The notes below the pieces were generated by a model. The model made no database searches. It saw only the letters and a program-made list of their open reading frames with translations, and was not told the origin of the DNA. A program made the position numbers and the translations under genes. Below, piece after piece: positions 35,831 through 46,029 of a DNA stretch of 64,000 nt. The stretch comes from Schistocerca nitens (lineage: Eukaryota > Arthropoda > Insecta > Orthoptera > Acrididae), in assembly GCF_023898315.1 (NCBI RefSeq), contig NC_064625.1, forward strand, positions 100,860,269 through 100,924,268, given 5' to 3'. The stretch's first letter is position 1, and every line of letters starts with the position of its first letter.

Positions 35831-36050
35831 AGTTCAGCTGCTCTTGGGCAAGTGGATTTAATTGGAGACTGCACAATCAATCATGTGACAGCAGCCACAT
35901 GTTCCATCTGGCATCTTCTTATGTACGGTTTGTGTCCTGTCTTTGACACTGCCTGAAAGAAATTACGCAGGGTCCCTTCACACTTATTATCTCTGTCACA
36001 GTTGCCCTGCCTGTGGACATTTCCCTCCCCTCCCCCCCCCTCTTCATCCC

Positions 36051-36053
36051 CAC

Positions 36054-36121
<68 letters not shown>
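36051..36121. repeat. (AC)n(AG)n microsatellite
   Basis: Pure (AC)n changes to pure (AG)n. Overlapping ORFs are shadows. Confidence 0.9.
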
Positions 36122-36123
<2 letters not shown>

Positions 36124-36288
36124 TATGCCCTGAGTCTCTACTGAACCACCTTCAGTATTGGAAGTGAGTTTCCATTATTTAGGCTGCCCATAATGCCTTT
36201 ATGCATTATTGCATGTAGCTTTTGTACAAGCTTACTGCATCTTGCATTTAGTCATCTCTAAACTTTGTTACTGTTGCTGCTGCTGTTC

Positions 36289-36324
36289 CTACTACTGCTA
36301 CTACTACTACTACTACTACTACTA

Positions 36325-36359
<35 letters not shown>

Positions 36360-36380
36360 TGATGATGATGATGATGATGT
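36289..36380. repeat. (CTA)n(ATA)n(GAT)n trinucleotide array
   Basis: Three successive trinucleotide runs. The poly-Leu/poly-Ile/poly-Asp ORF is an artefact of them. Confidence 0.9.
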
Positions 36381-36699
36381 GTACTTGACGATTGAGTGGG
36401 TAAGTGTTGAGCTACAAATTCAGAGATCTGGGGTTCAATCTGCTGTGTAGCAGCAGTATGTATGAAACCACGAAGTTTTTGAGCAGCTTATCAGCTGAGG
36501 TCAGTTCAGAAGAAATAAATATAATAGTGATAATGAAATTACATTCCATAAAACTCTGATGTCTGCAAAGTTTATAACTAAGAAACTTGACTGACTCACA
36601 AGATAATACAATTAGCACAAAATGTAGAAATTTTACTTGCTTCTGACCCCCCACACCTCTTCCCATTATAAAGTGGCCTCCACTTGAAAACAGACATAA

Positions 36700-37930
36700 G
36701 TGGGGCAATATAAAAGTAATGGAAATTTTTCTTTTTCTTTAAAGAATCTTTACTTATTCACCAAAATCAAATCTGTCCCATACAGAGCAATGCCCCTCAG
36801 ATATAATACACATGTGCCAGTGCTTTTTCCAACCTTGGAAACACTTCTGGAATTCACTTTCCATTATGGTGTTCAGCTATTTCAGCAATTCTGTTTTTAT
36901 CTCATCATTGGTGGCAAAATGACGTCCTTTCGTGGTTGTTTTCAGCCTCGGGAATAGAAAGAAGTCGCTGGGGGCCATATCTGGTGAATATGGCGGCTGA
37001 GGCAACATAAAACTTTTATTTTTGCCAAAAAATCCACGTTGAAATGTCAGCAGGAGCATTATCCTGATGCAATTTCCCTGAGTGTTTTTGCCACAATTCT
37101 GGTCATTTTCTTCAGATTGCTTCACACAAACAGCACAAAACTTTCAGGTAGTATTCCATATTGACAGTACAACCATAAGGTAGGAACTAATAATGCACTG
37201 TTCCATTGCAGTGGAAGAAAACAGTGTAAACAGCCTCCACATGTAATCAAACTTGCAAATTTTTTCTATCTTGGCTCTTCAAGCAGTTTCCTTTGGCCTT
37301 GGTTTCAGTGTCTTACTCATATGTTCATGTTTTGTCACCTGTTATTACCTTCTTTAGAAGTTCTGGATTGTTGTCAGCTTCATTTAACAATTCCTGAGTG
37401 ATGCCTGTGTGGATAATTTTTGCTCAACATTAACAGTTTTGGAACAAACTTTGCTGGTACACGTTTCATGTCCAAAACATCAGAAAAAATTCTTTGCATG
37501 AGCCAAAGAAACTGCCGACATTATCAGCAACTTCTTTGATGATGATGTAATGGTTTTCCAGAACCATTTTCTTTACTTCTTCCACATTGTCATCAGTAAT
37601 TGATGTGCTAGGGCATCCAGGGCAGTCGTCATCTTAAGCATCTTTGCAACCCTCTTTGAAACATTTATAAATTTGCTCACAGTATATGTGCCAAAAGCCA
37701 CACTTAACATTTCAAATGCAGCAAAATTTAATGCATTTTCTTTGATCCAGCTTTTATGAAAGTAAAAATTCATGAACACTCGAAAACATGTTTAATCTTT
37801 TTGACTGTCAACAATAAACTAAATATTCAAAACAGCTGAAAATGCAAATGTACATCAGGAACATGTGTACCGACAAGATTAAAAAAGTTTGAAAATTGGA
37901 TGTTTTAAAACCTGTGAAATTAAAAAATTC
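36700..37930 (-). mobile_element. Mariner transposon, decayed
   Basis: The minus strand shows mariner transposase pieces: an N-terminal helix-turn-helix region (LNFAAFEMLSVAFG..TVSKF near 37720), DNVEEVKKMVLENHYI-like sequence near 37600, ELLNEADNNPELLKK-like sequence near 37370, and the catalytic end QPPYSPDMAPSDFFLFPRLK (37010-36950) with GRHFATNDEIKTELLK. The 3' terminal sequence aaaagtaatggaa matches the end of the second mariner near 44085. The central catalytic region is shortened and there are many stops. Confidence 0.8.
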
Positions 37931-38149
37931 CTAATGTGTCCTCCTCTTTGGAATAAAGTATCAGTAGCATGTTAGGTCAGACCAGGAATAGCTTAGTTTG
38001 CAGGCAGCTCACCTCTGTTAAGTTTTTCCCCCCTGCAACAGAACTCGTGCAGTACTGTTACGGCCTCACCACAGCCACACCAGCCAATGTCAGGGGATAA
38101 CTGTCAGTCATCATGGGGCCCTACCTACTCCTTACGTGTAAACATCATG

Positions 38150-38936
38150 TGATGTAAACTATTAAAACTTTGATTCTCATTTCGTTATATGTGTCAGACC
38201 TTTAGTTGCATTAGTGAGATTTTTTTAAGTACCTGGAGCAAATTTGTTTAACTCGGTCTTTACCACTTCTGCAATATCAATTTCAGGTTGCATTTTTGGA
38301 AGCAAAGCTGATGTTCTGACAACTCACTGATCGTTGCACTACACTGAGAAGATTTAATGTACTTTCACATATGTATCTTGATCCAAAATATGATTTTATT
38401 TCATGAATGAAGTTGGTGAGTTTGGGGACCAATCTTGTAGCATGAATTCAAAAATTGCACTACTTTTTCCAGTCAGGGTAGTAAGAACAGATAATTCTTT
38501 ACATTGCACACATATTCTTCAAGCTCGCTTCTGACACTTCCGAGACTAATTTTCAACACACTATTAAAGAAAAAGAAAGGGGGGGCATCATGCAGTTCTA
38601 GGGATTTCAAATCTTTGAAATTACAGTGAAACTCTCAGAGATTACATCATAACAAAAGTTAGTATTGAAAATTTTATTTCATATTAGCTCAGAAAATGTC
38701 AAACGTTTTCCTTGTTTCATTGCAGTGTAAGCAACACAAGTTTAGACTTTAATCCATTAACATCTACAAACATATCAGAAATTTTTTGTTCCTTTCTTTG
38801 CAAACGAAAATTCAAATTATTTAAATTATTTGTGAAATCTATTAGAAATGCTGATTCTGATTTAAAAAAAAAAATGAATCATTCAGTTCATTTTTAAATT
38901 TCACTGTATCTGAATTTACATCTTTATCCAAAAACT
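38150..38936 (-). pseudogene. hAT-like transposase relic, 3' part
   Basis: The minus strand reads, in frames broken by stops, DKDVNSDTVKFKNELNDSFF, then FTNNLNNLNFRLQRKEQKISDMFVDVN and SKLVLL. These resemble the LNxLNxxLQGKxxxIxDM...AFxxKLxLF block of ZBED/SCAND3-type hAT transposases. It continues beyond the RTE insertion at 42226-42660. The C-terminal dimerisation region was not clearly seen. Confidence 0.5.
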
Positions 38937-39247
38937 CCACCCCCATGAACCATGGACCTTGCCGTTGGTGGGGAGGCTTGCGTGCCTCATCGATACAGAT
39001 AGCCGTACCGTAGGTACAACCACAACGGAGGGGTATCTGTTGAGAGGCCAGACAAACGTGTGGTTCCTGAAGAGGGGCAGCAGCCTTTTCAGTAGTTGCA
39101 AGGGCAACAGTCTGGATGATTGACTGATCTGGCCTTGTAACAATAACCAAAACGGCCTTGCTGTGCTGGTACTGCGAACGGCTGAAAGCAAGGGGAAACT
39201 ACGGCCGTAATTTTTCCCGAGGGCATGCAGCTTTACTGTATGATTAA

Positions 39248-40858
39248 ATGATGATGGCGTCCTCTTGGGTAAAATATTCCGGAGGTAAAATAGTCCCCCA
39301 TTCGGATCTCCGGGCGGGGACTACTCAAGAGGATGTCGTTATCAGGAGAAAGAAAATTGGCGTTCTACGGATCGGAGCGTGGAATGTCAGGTCCCTTAAT
39401 CGGGCAGGTAGGTTAGAAAATTTGAAAAGGGAAATGGATAGGTTAAAGTTAGATATAGTGGGAATTAGTGAAGTTCGGTGGCAGGAGGAACAAGACTTCT
39501 GGTCAGGTGACTACAGGGTTATAAACACAAAGTCAAATAGGGGTAACGCAGGAGTAGGGTTAATAATGAATAGGAAAATAGGAATGCGGGTAAGCTACTA
39601 CAAACAGCATAGTGAACGCATTATTGTGGCCAAGATAGATACGAAGCCCACAGCTACTACAGTAGTACAAGTTTATATGCCAACTAGCTCTGCAGATGAC
39701 GAAGAAATTGAAGAAATGTATGATGAAATAAAAGAAATTATTCAGATTGTGAAGGGAGACGAAAATTTAATAGTTATGGGTGACTGGAATTCGAGTGTAG
39801 GAAAAGGGAGAGAAGGAAATGTAGTAGGTGAATATGGATTGGGGCTAAGAAATGAAAGAGGAAGCCGCCTTGTAGAATTTTGCACAGAGCACAATTTAAT
39901 CATAGCTAACACTTGGTTTAAGAATCATGATAGAAGGTTGTATACATGGAAGAACCCTGGAGATACTAAAAGGTATCAGATTGATTATATAATGGTAAGA
40001 CAGAGATTTAGGAACCAGGTTTTAAATTGTAAGACATTTCCAGGGGCAGATGTGGACTCTGACCACAATCTATTGGTTATGACCTGTAGATTAAAACTGA
40101 AGAAACTGCAAAAAGGTGGGAATTTAAGGAGATGGGACCTGGATAAACTGAAAGAACCAGAGGTTGTACAGAGTTTCAGGGAGAGCATAAGGGAACAATT
40201 GACAGGAATGGGGGAAATAAATACAGTAGAAGAAGAATGGGTAGCTTTGAGGGATGAAGTAGTGAAGGCAGCAGAGGATCAAGTAGGTAAAAAGACGAGG
40301 GCTAGTAGAAATCCTTGGGTAACAGAAGAAATATTGAATTTAATTGATGAAAGGAGAAAATATAAAAATGCAGTAAATGAAGCAGGCAAAAAGGAATACA
40401 AACGTCTCAAAAATGAGATCGACAGGAAGTGCAAAATGGCTAAGCAGGGATGGCTAGAGGACAAATGTAAGGATGTAGAGGCTTATCTTACTAGGGGTAA
40501 GATAGATACTGCCTACAGGAAAATTAAAGAGACCTTTGGAGAGAAGAGAACCACCTGTATGAATATCAAGAGCTCAGATGGCAACCCAGTTTTAAGCAAA
40601 GAAGGGAAGGCAGAAAGGTGGAAGGAGTATATAGAGGGTCTATACAAGGGCGATGTACTTGAGGACAATATTTTGGAAATGGAAGAGGCTGTAGACGAAG
40701 ACGAAATGGGAGATAAGATACTGTGTGAAGAGTTTGACAGAGCACTGAAAGACCTGAGTCGAAACAAGGCCCCGGGACAACATTCCATTAGAACTACTGA
40801 TGACCTTGGGAGAGCCAGTCCTGACAAAACTCTACCATCTGGTGAGCAAGATGTATGA
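39248..40858 (+). CDS. RTE endonuclease and N-terminal RT part
   Basis: This is an apurinic/apyrimidinic-like endonuclease that nicks target DNA to prime reverse transcription. Visible motifs are WNVRSLN (about residue 45), ISEVRWQEE (about 75), QVYMPTS (about 140), GDWNS with the catalytic Asp/Asn (about 178), RLYTWKNPG and QIDYIM (about 240), and SDHNLL (about 268) with the catalytic His. A linker rich in charged helices follows, then the RT start (SRNKAPG). After APG the frame is lost. Comparison with RTE proteins suggests a net 5-bp loss, so the last 20 codons (HSIRTTDD onward) are out-of-frame translation. The overlapping ORF at 40800 carries the rest. The start at MMMASSW is the first ATG in frame. 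Confidence 0.9.
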   Translation: MMMASSWVKYSGGKIVPHSDLRAGTTQEDVVIRRKKIGVLRIGAWNVRSLNRAGRLENLKREMDRLKLDIVGISEVRWQEEQDFWSGDYRVINTKSNRGNAGVGLIMNRKIGMRVSYYKQHSERIIVAKIDTKPTATTVVQVYMPTSSADDEEIEEMYDEIKEIIQIVKGDENLIVMGDWNSSVGKGREGNVVGEYGLGLRNERGSRLVEFCTEHNLIIANTWFKNHDRRLYTWKNPGDTKRYQIDYIMVRQRFRNQVLNCKTFPGADVDSDHNLLVMTCRLKLKKLQKGGNLRRWDLDKLKEPEVVQSFRESIREQLTGMGEINTVEEEWVALRDEVVKAAEDQVGKKTRASRNPWVTEEILNLIDERRKYKNAVNEAGKKEYKRLKNEIDRKCKMAKQGWLEDKCKDVEAYLTRGKIDTAYRKIKETFGEKRTTCMNIKSSDGNPVLSKEGKAERWKEYIEGLYKGDVLEDNILEMEEAVDEDEMGDKILCEEFDRALKDLSRNKAPGQHSIRTTDDLGRASPDKTLPSGEQDV

Positions 40859-42206
40859 AACAGGCGAAATACCCTCAGACTTCAAGAAGAATATAATAAT
40901 TCCAATCCCAAAGAAAGCAGGTGTTGACAGATGTGAGAATTACCGAACAATCAGTTTAATAAGCCACAGCTGCAAAATACTAACACGAATTCTTTACAGA
41001 CGAATGGAAAAACTAGTAGAAGCCGACCTCGGGGAAGATCAGTTTGGATTCCGTAGAAATACTGGGACACGTGAGGCAATACTGACCTTACGACTTATCT
41101 TAGAAGAAAGATTAAGGAAAGGCAAACCTACGTTTCTAGCATTTGTAGACTTAGAGAAAGCTTTTGACAATGTTGACTGGAATACTCTCTTTCAAATTCT
41201 AAAGGTGGCAGGGGTAAAATACAGGGAGCGAAAGGCTATTTACAATTTGTACAGAAACCAGATGGCAGTTATAAGAGTCGAGGGACATGAAAGGGAAGCA
41301 GTGGTTGGGAAGGGAGTAAGACAGGGTTGTAGCCTCTCCCCGATGTTATTCAATCTGTATATTGAGCAAGCAGTAAAGGAAACAAAAGAAAAATTCGGAG
41401 TAGGTATTAAAATCCATGGAGAAGAAATAAAAACTTTGAGGTTCGCCGATGACATTGTAATTCTGTCAGAGACAGCAAAGGACTTGGAAGAGCAGTTGAA
41501 CGGAATGGATGGTGTCTTGAAGGGAGGATATAAGATGAACATCAACAAAAGCAAAACGAGGATAATGGAATGTAGTCGAATTAAGTCGGGTGATGCTGAG
41601 GGTATTAGATTAGGAAATGAGACACTTAAAGTAGTAAAGGAGTTTTGCTATTTGGGGAGCAAAATAACTGATGATGGTCGAAGTAGAGAGGATATAAAAT
41701 GTAGACTGGCAATGGCAAGGAAAGCGTTTCTGAAGAAGAGAAATTTGTTAACATCGAGTATAGATTTAAGTGTCAGGAAGTCTTTTCTGAAAGTATTTGT
41801 ATGGAGTGTAGCCATGTATGGAAGTGAAACATGGACGATAAATAGTTTGGACAAGAAGAGAATAGAAGCTTTCGAAATGTGGTGCTACAGAAGAATGCTG
41901 AAGATTAGATGGGTAGATCACATAACTAATGAGGAGGTACTGAACAGGATTGGGGAGAAGAGGAGTTTGTGGCACAACTTGACCAGAAGAAGGGATCGGT
42001 TGGTAGGACATGTTCTGAGGCATCAAGGGATCACCAATTTAGTATTGGAGGGCAGCATGGAGGGTAAAAATCGTAGGGGGAGACCAAGAGATGCATACAC
42101 TAAGCAGATTCAGAAGGATGTAGGTTGCAGTAGGTACTGGGAGATGAAGAAGCTTGCACAGGATAGAGTAGCATGGAGAGCTGCATCAAACCAGTCTCAG
42201 GACTGA
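40800..42206 (+). CDS. RTE reverse transcriptase and C-terminal region
   Basis: This continues the element's single coding region in another frame. RT motifs in order: IIPIPKKAGVDRCENYRTISL (about residue 33), DQFGFR (about 83), FVDLEKAFDNVDW with catalytic Asp (about 115), VRQGCSLSPMLFNLYIE (about 178), LRFADDIVIL with the catalytic Asp pair (about 214), and NINKSKTRIM. The RTE-specific C-terminus with YGSETWT, MWCYRRMLKI, EEVLNRIG and GHVLRHQGI follows, ending RAASNQSQD and a stop 19 bp before the tail. No stop or other frameshift was seen. The annotated Met is internal to the ancestral protein, not a true start. Confidence 0.9.
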   Translation: MTLGEPVLTKLYHLVSKMYETGEIPSDFKKNIIIPIPKKAGVDRCENYRTISLISHSCKILTRILYRRMEKLVEADLGEDQFGFRRNTGTREAILTLRLILEERLRKGKPTFLAFVDLEKAFDNVDWNTLFQILKVAGVKYRERKAIYNLYRNQMAVIRVEGHEREAVVGKGVRQGCSLSPMLFNLYIEQAVKETKEKFGVGIKIHGEEIKTLRFADDIVILSETAKDLEEQLNGMDGVLKGGYKMNINKSKTRIMECSRIKSGDAEGIRLGNETLKVVKEFCYLGSKITDDGRSREDIKCRLAMARKAFLKKRNLLTSSIDLSVRKSFLKVFVWSVAMYGSETWTINSLDKKRIEAFEMWCYRRMLKIRWVDHITNEEVLNRIGEKRSLWHNLTRRRDRLVGHVLRHQGITNLVLEGSMEGKNRRGRPRDAYTKQIQKDVGCSRYWEMKKLAQDRVAWRAASNQSQD

Positions 42207-42225
42207 AGACCACAACAACAACAAC

Positions 42226-42660
42226 ATCCAAAAACTTAAAAAAGTTCTTTTCTAAATGAAAAAAAAAAGACCAGCCTAAATATTTTGTTGCCAGTGAATT
42301 TCAGGATGAAGAAATGTATCTCCATATTCTGCATAAATATTTTTCTGAAAACTGTTTAAATTTTTGATGGAATAGTGAGATTTGACTTGCTTCTTTCTTG
42401 TGTTATAATATATTCATAATTTTCATTACATGTTTCATTGCTGATAGCATTCTGACACTTTTCCATTTAGTGCTTCCTGATGAATAGTTCTTTGAAAAGT
42501 TGAACACTTTTTTTCTGCTGGTTCTTAATTGAGCAGGGAAGATATTTTTGATATCAATTGTAACTCGTGTGCTATCAGCACAAATTGCAGAGTGCTTTTG
42601 AAAATCACCATTTTTCTCAGTACACTGTTTAATGTCATTGAACATTTACAAACCTGTTGC
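42226..42660 (-). pseudogene. hAT-like transposase relic, 5' part
   Basis: The minus strand reads SAICADSTRVTIDIKNIFPAQ, then MLSAMKHVMKIMNIL and, closer to the RTE insertion, HPEIHWQ with FFSFRKELF. The last resembles the EVRWLSRG..RVFELRKEL block that precedes the part at 38150-38936 in hAT proteins. The identification is tentative. Confidence 0.4.
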
Positions 42661-42844
42661 TCCGAGCAACAGAATTAAAGTGAGTAAATCTTTGTAGCAG
42701 TGCAGACAAACAAGTGAACAATAGGCTGTGGCAGGGTTGTAACAGCACTGCAGGTGTCAAGTTGGATGTGGAAGCACTCGCTGGAGGAGAATGGCTCGTG
42801 AGCCACACTTCACCAGGCCTGGGTTAGACTCTCAAAACACTAAA

Positions 42845-43250
42845 ATACTCATCTATTTGTAGGGAAAATAAATAGAATGATCACATAGGCTCAGTTGTAG
42901 GTAAAGCAGGCACCAGTCTTAGTTTAATTGGTGGAGTAGTAGGGAAAATGCAACATTCTGCAAAGGAAACTGGTTATTGGACACCTGTACAACGCACCCT
43001 AGATAGAATATTACTCAAATACGTGGTACCTGTACCAGGTAGGACTAACAGGGTGTGGGGGTATTGAGTGTATACAAAGAAGGGCTGTGCGAACGGTCTC
43101 AGGTTTGTTTGATCCACCGATGAGCATTACAGATATGCTGAAGGAACTGAACCAGCAGACACTTGAAGGTAGAAGCAAAATATCCCAAGAAAGCCTACTT
43201 ACAAAGTTCCGAGAACCCTCTTATGTGATGAATGTAGGAATATGAGCTGT
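42845..43250 (+). mobile_element. CR1/Jockey-like LINE 3' fragment, left half
   Basis: It reads NRMITxAQL-like sequence, ECIQRRAVRTVSGLFDPPMSITDMLKEL-type blocks near 43065-43150, and EGRSKISQESLLTKFREPS near 43170. The element resumes at 44105 after foreign sequence. Confidence 0.7.
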
Positions 43251-43257
43251 AATCAAA

Positions 43258-43340
43258 TAATGCAGAATCCAGGATGGAATAACAACAATATTGTGAAAAG
43301 GGTAGATTGCTGCTTACCATATAGGGGAATTTTTTTAAAT
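43258..43340 (+). repeat. Foldback-element terminus
   Basis: gaatccaggatggaat, aacaatattgtgaaaagg and ttgctgcttaccatatag match the left end of the element at 6903. Only this arm remains. Confidence 0.55.
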
Positions 43341-44104
43341 TTTGTGTGACTTATAATCTGATTTTCAAACTTTTAAAGAAATTGGTTCTGGAAAATGGCT
43401 GAATCAACATCAGAGAGATAGCTGATGACATTGCTGAGAAATTTCTGAATAAAGTCAACAAGTCAGAACCTCTAAAGAAGGTTATAACATGGTTATATGG
43501 ATATGACATTTAAACCAAGGCCCAATCATCCCAATGGAAACTGCCTGAAGAGCCAAGATCGAAAAAAATTAAAGTTCAATCACATGTGAAGGTTCTCCTG
43601 AATGTTTCTTTGATTGCAATGGAAAAGTGTACTATGAGTTCCTGCCTTATGGTCGCGTGGTCAGTAAAGAATATTACTAGGAAGTTATGCGCCATTTGTG
43701 TGAAGCAATCTGAAGAAAACAACCAGAACTGTGGCAGAAATACTTGTGGAAATTGCATCACGATAATGCTTCTGCTCACATCTCAATGTATGTTCATGAT
43801 TTTTGACAAAAAACCAAACCATTATGTTTCCTCATCTACCGTATTCACCGGACATGACCCCACACAACCTCTTTCTATTTCCAAGGCCGAAGAGAACCAT
43901 GAAAGGCTGTCATTTTGCCACCATTGGTGAGATAAAAGCAGAATTGCTGAAGGAGCTTAATATCACAATAAAAAGTAAGTTCCAGAAGTGCTTCCAAGAT
44001 TGGAAGTGGCACAAGTGAGGTGGAGTATTCTGAAGGGGACAAAGTTGATGTTGATGAATAAACAGAGATTCTTTAAAGATAAACAAAAACTTCCATTACT
44101 TTTT
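43340..44104 (+). mobile_element. Mariner transposon, 5'-truncated and decayed
   Basis: Transposase pieces on + include SSQWKLPEEPRSKKIKVQSHVKV (about 43525), YEFLPYGRVVSK-like sequence (about 43636), a KQSEENNQNCG stretch shared with the copy at 37100, and PKRTMKGCHFATIGEIKAELLKEL (about 43880). The end reads ttccattactttttgatcat, the mariner terminus, and it abuts LINE sequence at 44105. The N-terminal third is missing. Confidence 0.78.
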
Positions 44105-44330
44105 GATCATACCTTATATACCACAGTCCCTAGTGTTGCTCCCATGAGGATCGTGAAAACAAGATTAGATTAATAACAGTGCACAAAGAGGCATTTGAAC
44201 AATCATTCTTCTCACACTCTATACATGAATGAAATGGGAAGAAGCTATAATAAATGGTACAGTGGGTAGTACCCTCTGCCATGCACAACAGTGGTTTGCA
44301 GAGTATGAATGTAGACATAAATATATGATG
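44105..44330 (+). mobile_element. CR1/Jockey-like LINE 3' end, right half
   Basis: It resumes the element at 42845-43250: ggatcgtgaaaacaagatta, acagtgcacaaagaggc, ccctctgccatgcacaaca and gagtatgaatgtagac, ending in the family's tgtaga-type tail. Confidence 0.7.
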
Positions 44331-44539
44331 ATAATGACGGGAATTTCCATAAATAATAATTGTGACACAGTATTTAAAGTTTGTAAGTATTTTTACCTCA
44401 TTATTATGTAGGGATTGCCACCTTTATTTGTGCATATACACAAATGTTCCATACAGTAACCAATCTCCAAGTTTAGCACTCCAATCATTTGCAACTTACT
44501 AGTAGGGAACATATTTTGTGTTCATACATAATGACCTTT

Positions 44540-45760
44540 CTAGACTGAGAAGCTCATCTGCAGAAACCAGCTCGGTTTTAGGAAACAGCGGTCATGTGAG
44601 ACACAGCTGGCCCTCTTTGTGCATGATATACAAGCTCTAGATACCGGCTCCCAGGTTGATGCCATATTTCTCGACTTTCGAAAGGCGTTCATCTCAGTTC
44701 CGCACTGTCGCTTGCTACAAAAAGTGCGCGTTTACGGTCTATCCAATGACATATGCGGTTGGATAGAAAGTTTTCTAACAGACAGGGAGCAGTATGTTGT
44801 CCTGAACGAGGTGACTTCAACAGAAACAAGAGTAACTGCAGGAGTGCCCCAAGGCAGCATAATAGGTCCTCTGCTTTTGACAATTTACATAAACGATCCG
44901 GTTGATGGTATTCACAGCAGCCTTAGACTGTTTGCCGATGATGCTGTAGTCTACAGGAAAGCAGTGTCACACGAAAGTTGTGAACAAATCAATGAGTATT
45001 TGCAGAAAATAAATGCGTGGTGTAATGATTGGCAATTATATCTCAATATTAGTAAGTGTAACCTACTACATATAACAAGGCGAAAGTCCCCATTAATGTA
45101 TGAGTACAAAATAAATGATCAGTCTTTGGAAGCGGTAACGTCAGTCAAGTATGTGGGTGTGACTGTTCGAAATGATCTCAAATGGTATGATCAGATAACA
45201 CAAGTAACGGGTAAGGCAAACTCTAGATTACGGTTTATTGGTAGAATTCTGAAGCGATGCAGTCCTTCAACAAAGGAAATATCTTACAATACGTTAGTTC
45301 GTCCAGTCTTAGAGTATTGTTTGTCTGCATGGGACCCTTATCAGTTGCGTCTGACTCAAGAGATTGAGAAGGTCCAAAGAAGAGCGGCAAGATTCGTGAC
45401 TGGTACATTCAGCCATCGCGAGAGCGTTACAAATCTCATAGGAAGTTTGAAGTGGGACACACTTGCAGATAGACGACGCGCTAAACAGAAGGGGCTGCTC
45501 ACTAAATTCCGAAATCCAATCTTCACCGAGGATGTAGAGCATATATTATTACCACCAACTTTCAAATCTCGTAATGATCATCATTCAAAGATAAGGGAAA
45601 TAAGAGCTCGTATTGAGGCGTTCAGGCAGTCGTTTTTCCCTTGCGCGATCTGCGAGTGGAAAAGGGGGGGGGGGGGGGAATATGACTTTGGCGCGTGAAT
45701 TGTGCCCTCTACCACACACTGCTTGGTGGCTAGTGGAGTATATATGTAGATGTAGGGAGA
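44540..45760 (+). mobile_element. LINE, 5'-truncated, well-preserved RT part
   Basis: It starts inside RT (CRNQLGFRKQRSCETQLALF-type sequence near 44556) and ends at gtatatatgtagatgtagg near 45757. It holds one long ORF. A run of 14 G near 45665 lies just before the end of the ORF. It belongs to the same subfamily as 52480-54895 and 5256-5630 but is much younger. Confidence 0.88.
44619..45698 (+). CDS. LINE reverse transcriptase, C-terminal two thirds, intact frame
   Basis: Open for 359 codons. Visible motifs: motif A VDAIFLDFRKAFISVPH (residues 12-28), where the usual AFDSVPH Asp is Ile-Ser; GVPQGSIIGPLLLTIYIND (about 85); RLFADDAVVY with the catalytic Asp pair (about 105); WCNDWQLYLNISKC (about 132); VKYVGVTVRNDLKW (about 165); and the C-terminal RRAARFVTG block (about 258) ending with FFPCAICEWKRG. 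The catalytic Asp of FLDF is present. The final residues after CEWK are read through the poly-G run and are probably not original. The first Met is internal to the ancestral protein. 5' truncation makes it non-autonomous. Confidence 0.85.
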   Translation: MHDIQALDTGSQVDAIFLDFRKAFISVPHCRLLQKVRVYGLSNDICGWIESFLTDREQYVVLNEVTSTETRVTAGVPQGSIIGPLLLTIYINDPVDGIHSSLRLFADDAVVYRKAVSHESCEQINEYLQKINAWCNDWQLYLNISKCNLLHITRRKSPLMYEYKINDQSLEAVTSVKYVGVTVRNDLKWYDQITQVTGKANSRLRFIGRILKRCSPSTKEISYNTLVRPVLEYCLSAWDPYQLRLTQEIEKVQRRAARFVTGTFSHRESVTNLIGSLKWDTLADRRRAKQKGLLTKFRNPIFTEDVEHILLPPTFKSRNDHHSKIREIRARIEAFRQSFFPCAICEWKRGGGGEYDFGA

Positions 45761-45807
45761 GCATGACAATAGAGAGAAGTGATTGGCTTTTTTAAAAGAA
45801 CTGTTGA

Positions 45808-46016
45808 TTCATACAATGTGGGCTTTCATGGCCAGCGTTGTTTTCAGTTGAAACTTCTGGGCTGAGAGGCCGTGGTCGATGTATAAAATTTCCACCTGAT
45901 GTTTTGTCTCCCATCTGTGGGAGACATCTTCTGATGTCGTCCGGCTACTGGCGAAACATCAGGTGGAAATTTTATACATCGACCACGGCCTCTCAGCCCG
46001 GAAGTTTCAACTGAAG
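45808..46016. mobile_element. Small Penelope-end palindrome with target duplication
   Basis: Arms at about 45841-45905 and 45952-46016 are reverse complements with a few differences (ttgaaacttctgggctgag against ctcagcccggaagtttcaa; atttccacctgatgttt against aaacatcaggtggaaat). A perfect 11-bp duplication, agaactgttga, lies at 45797-45807 and 46017-46027. About 33 unpaired bases lie left of the arm only. The spacer holds ctgatgtcg and ggctactggcgaaac, Penelope-terminal, hammerhead-like sequence. Confidence 0.75.
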
Positions 46017-46029
46017 AGAACTGTTGAGA

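Larger units (their letters stand above)
38937..42225 (+). mobile_element. RTE-clade LINE, full length and nearly intact
   Basis: A perfect 11-bp target duplication, atccaaaaact, lies at 38926-38936 and 42226-42236. The element has a C-rich 5' end, a 5' UTR of about 310 bp, one long coding region and a (CAA)n tail with almost no 3' UTR, the classic RTE layout. The coding region is interrupted only once, by a frame change near 40780. All endonuclease and RT catalytic motifs are present. It lies in the hAT-like relic in Rab27 intron 3. It is by far the youngest large element in the window. Confidence 0.95.

Noticed and set aside
35881-36167. Zinc-finger-like Cys/His ORFs
   Set aside because: No regular spacing. 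The signal comes from the (AC)n/(AG)n run.
38937-39020. HDV-like self-cleaving ribozyme at the RTE 5' end
   Set aside because: A GAGGC/GCCTC-type hairpin and a C-rich start are suggestive, but I could not pair a convincing P1 that also holds in the second copy at 170.
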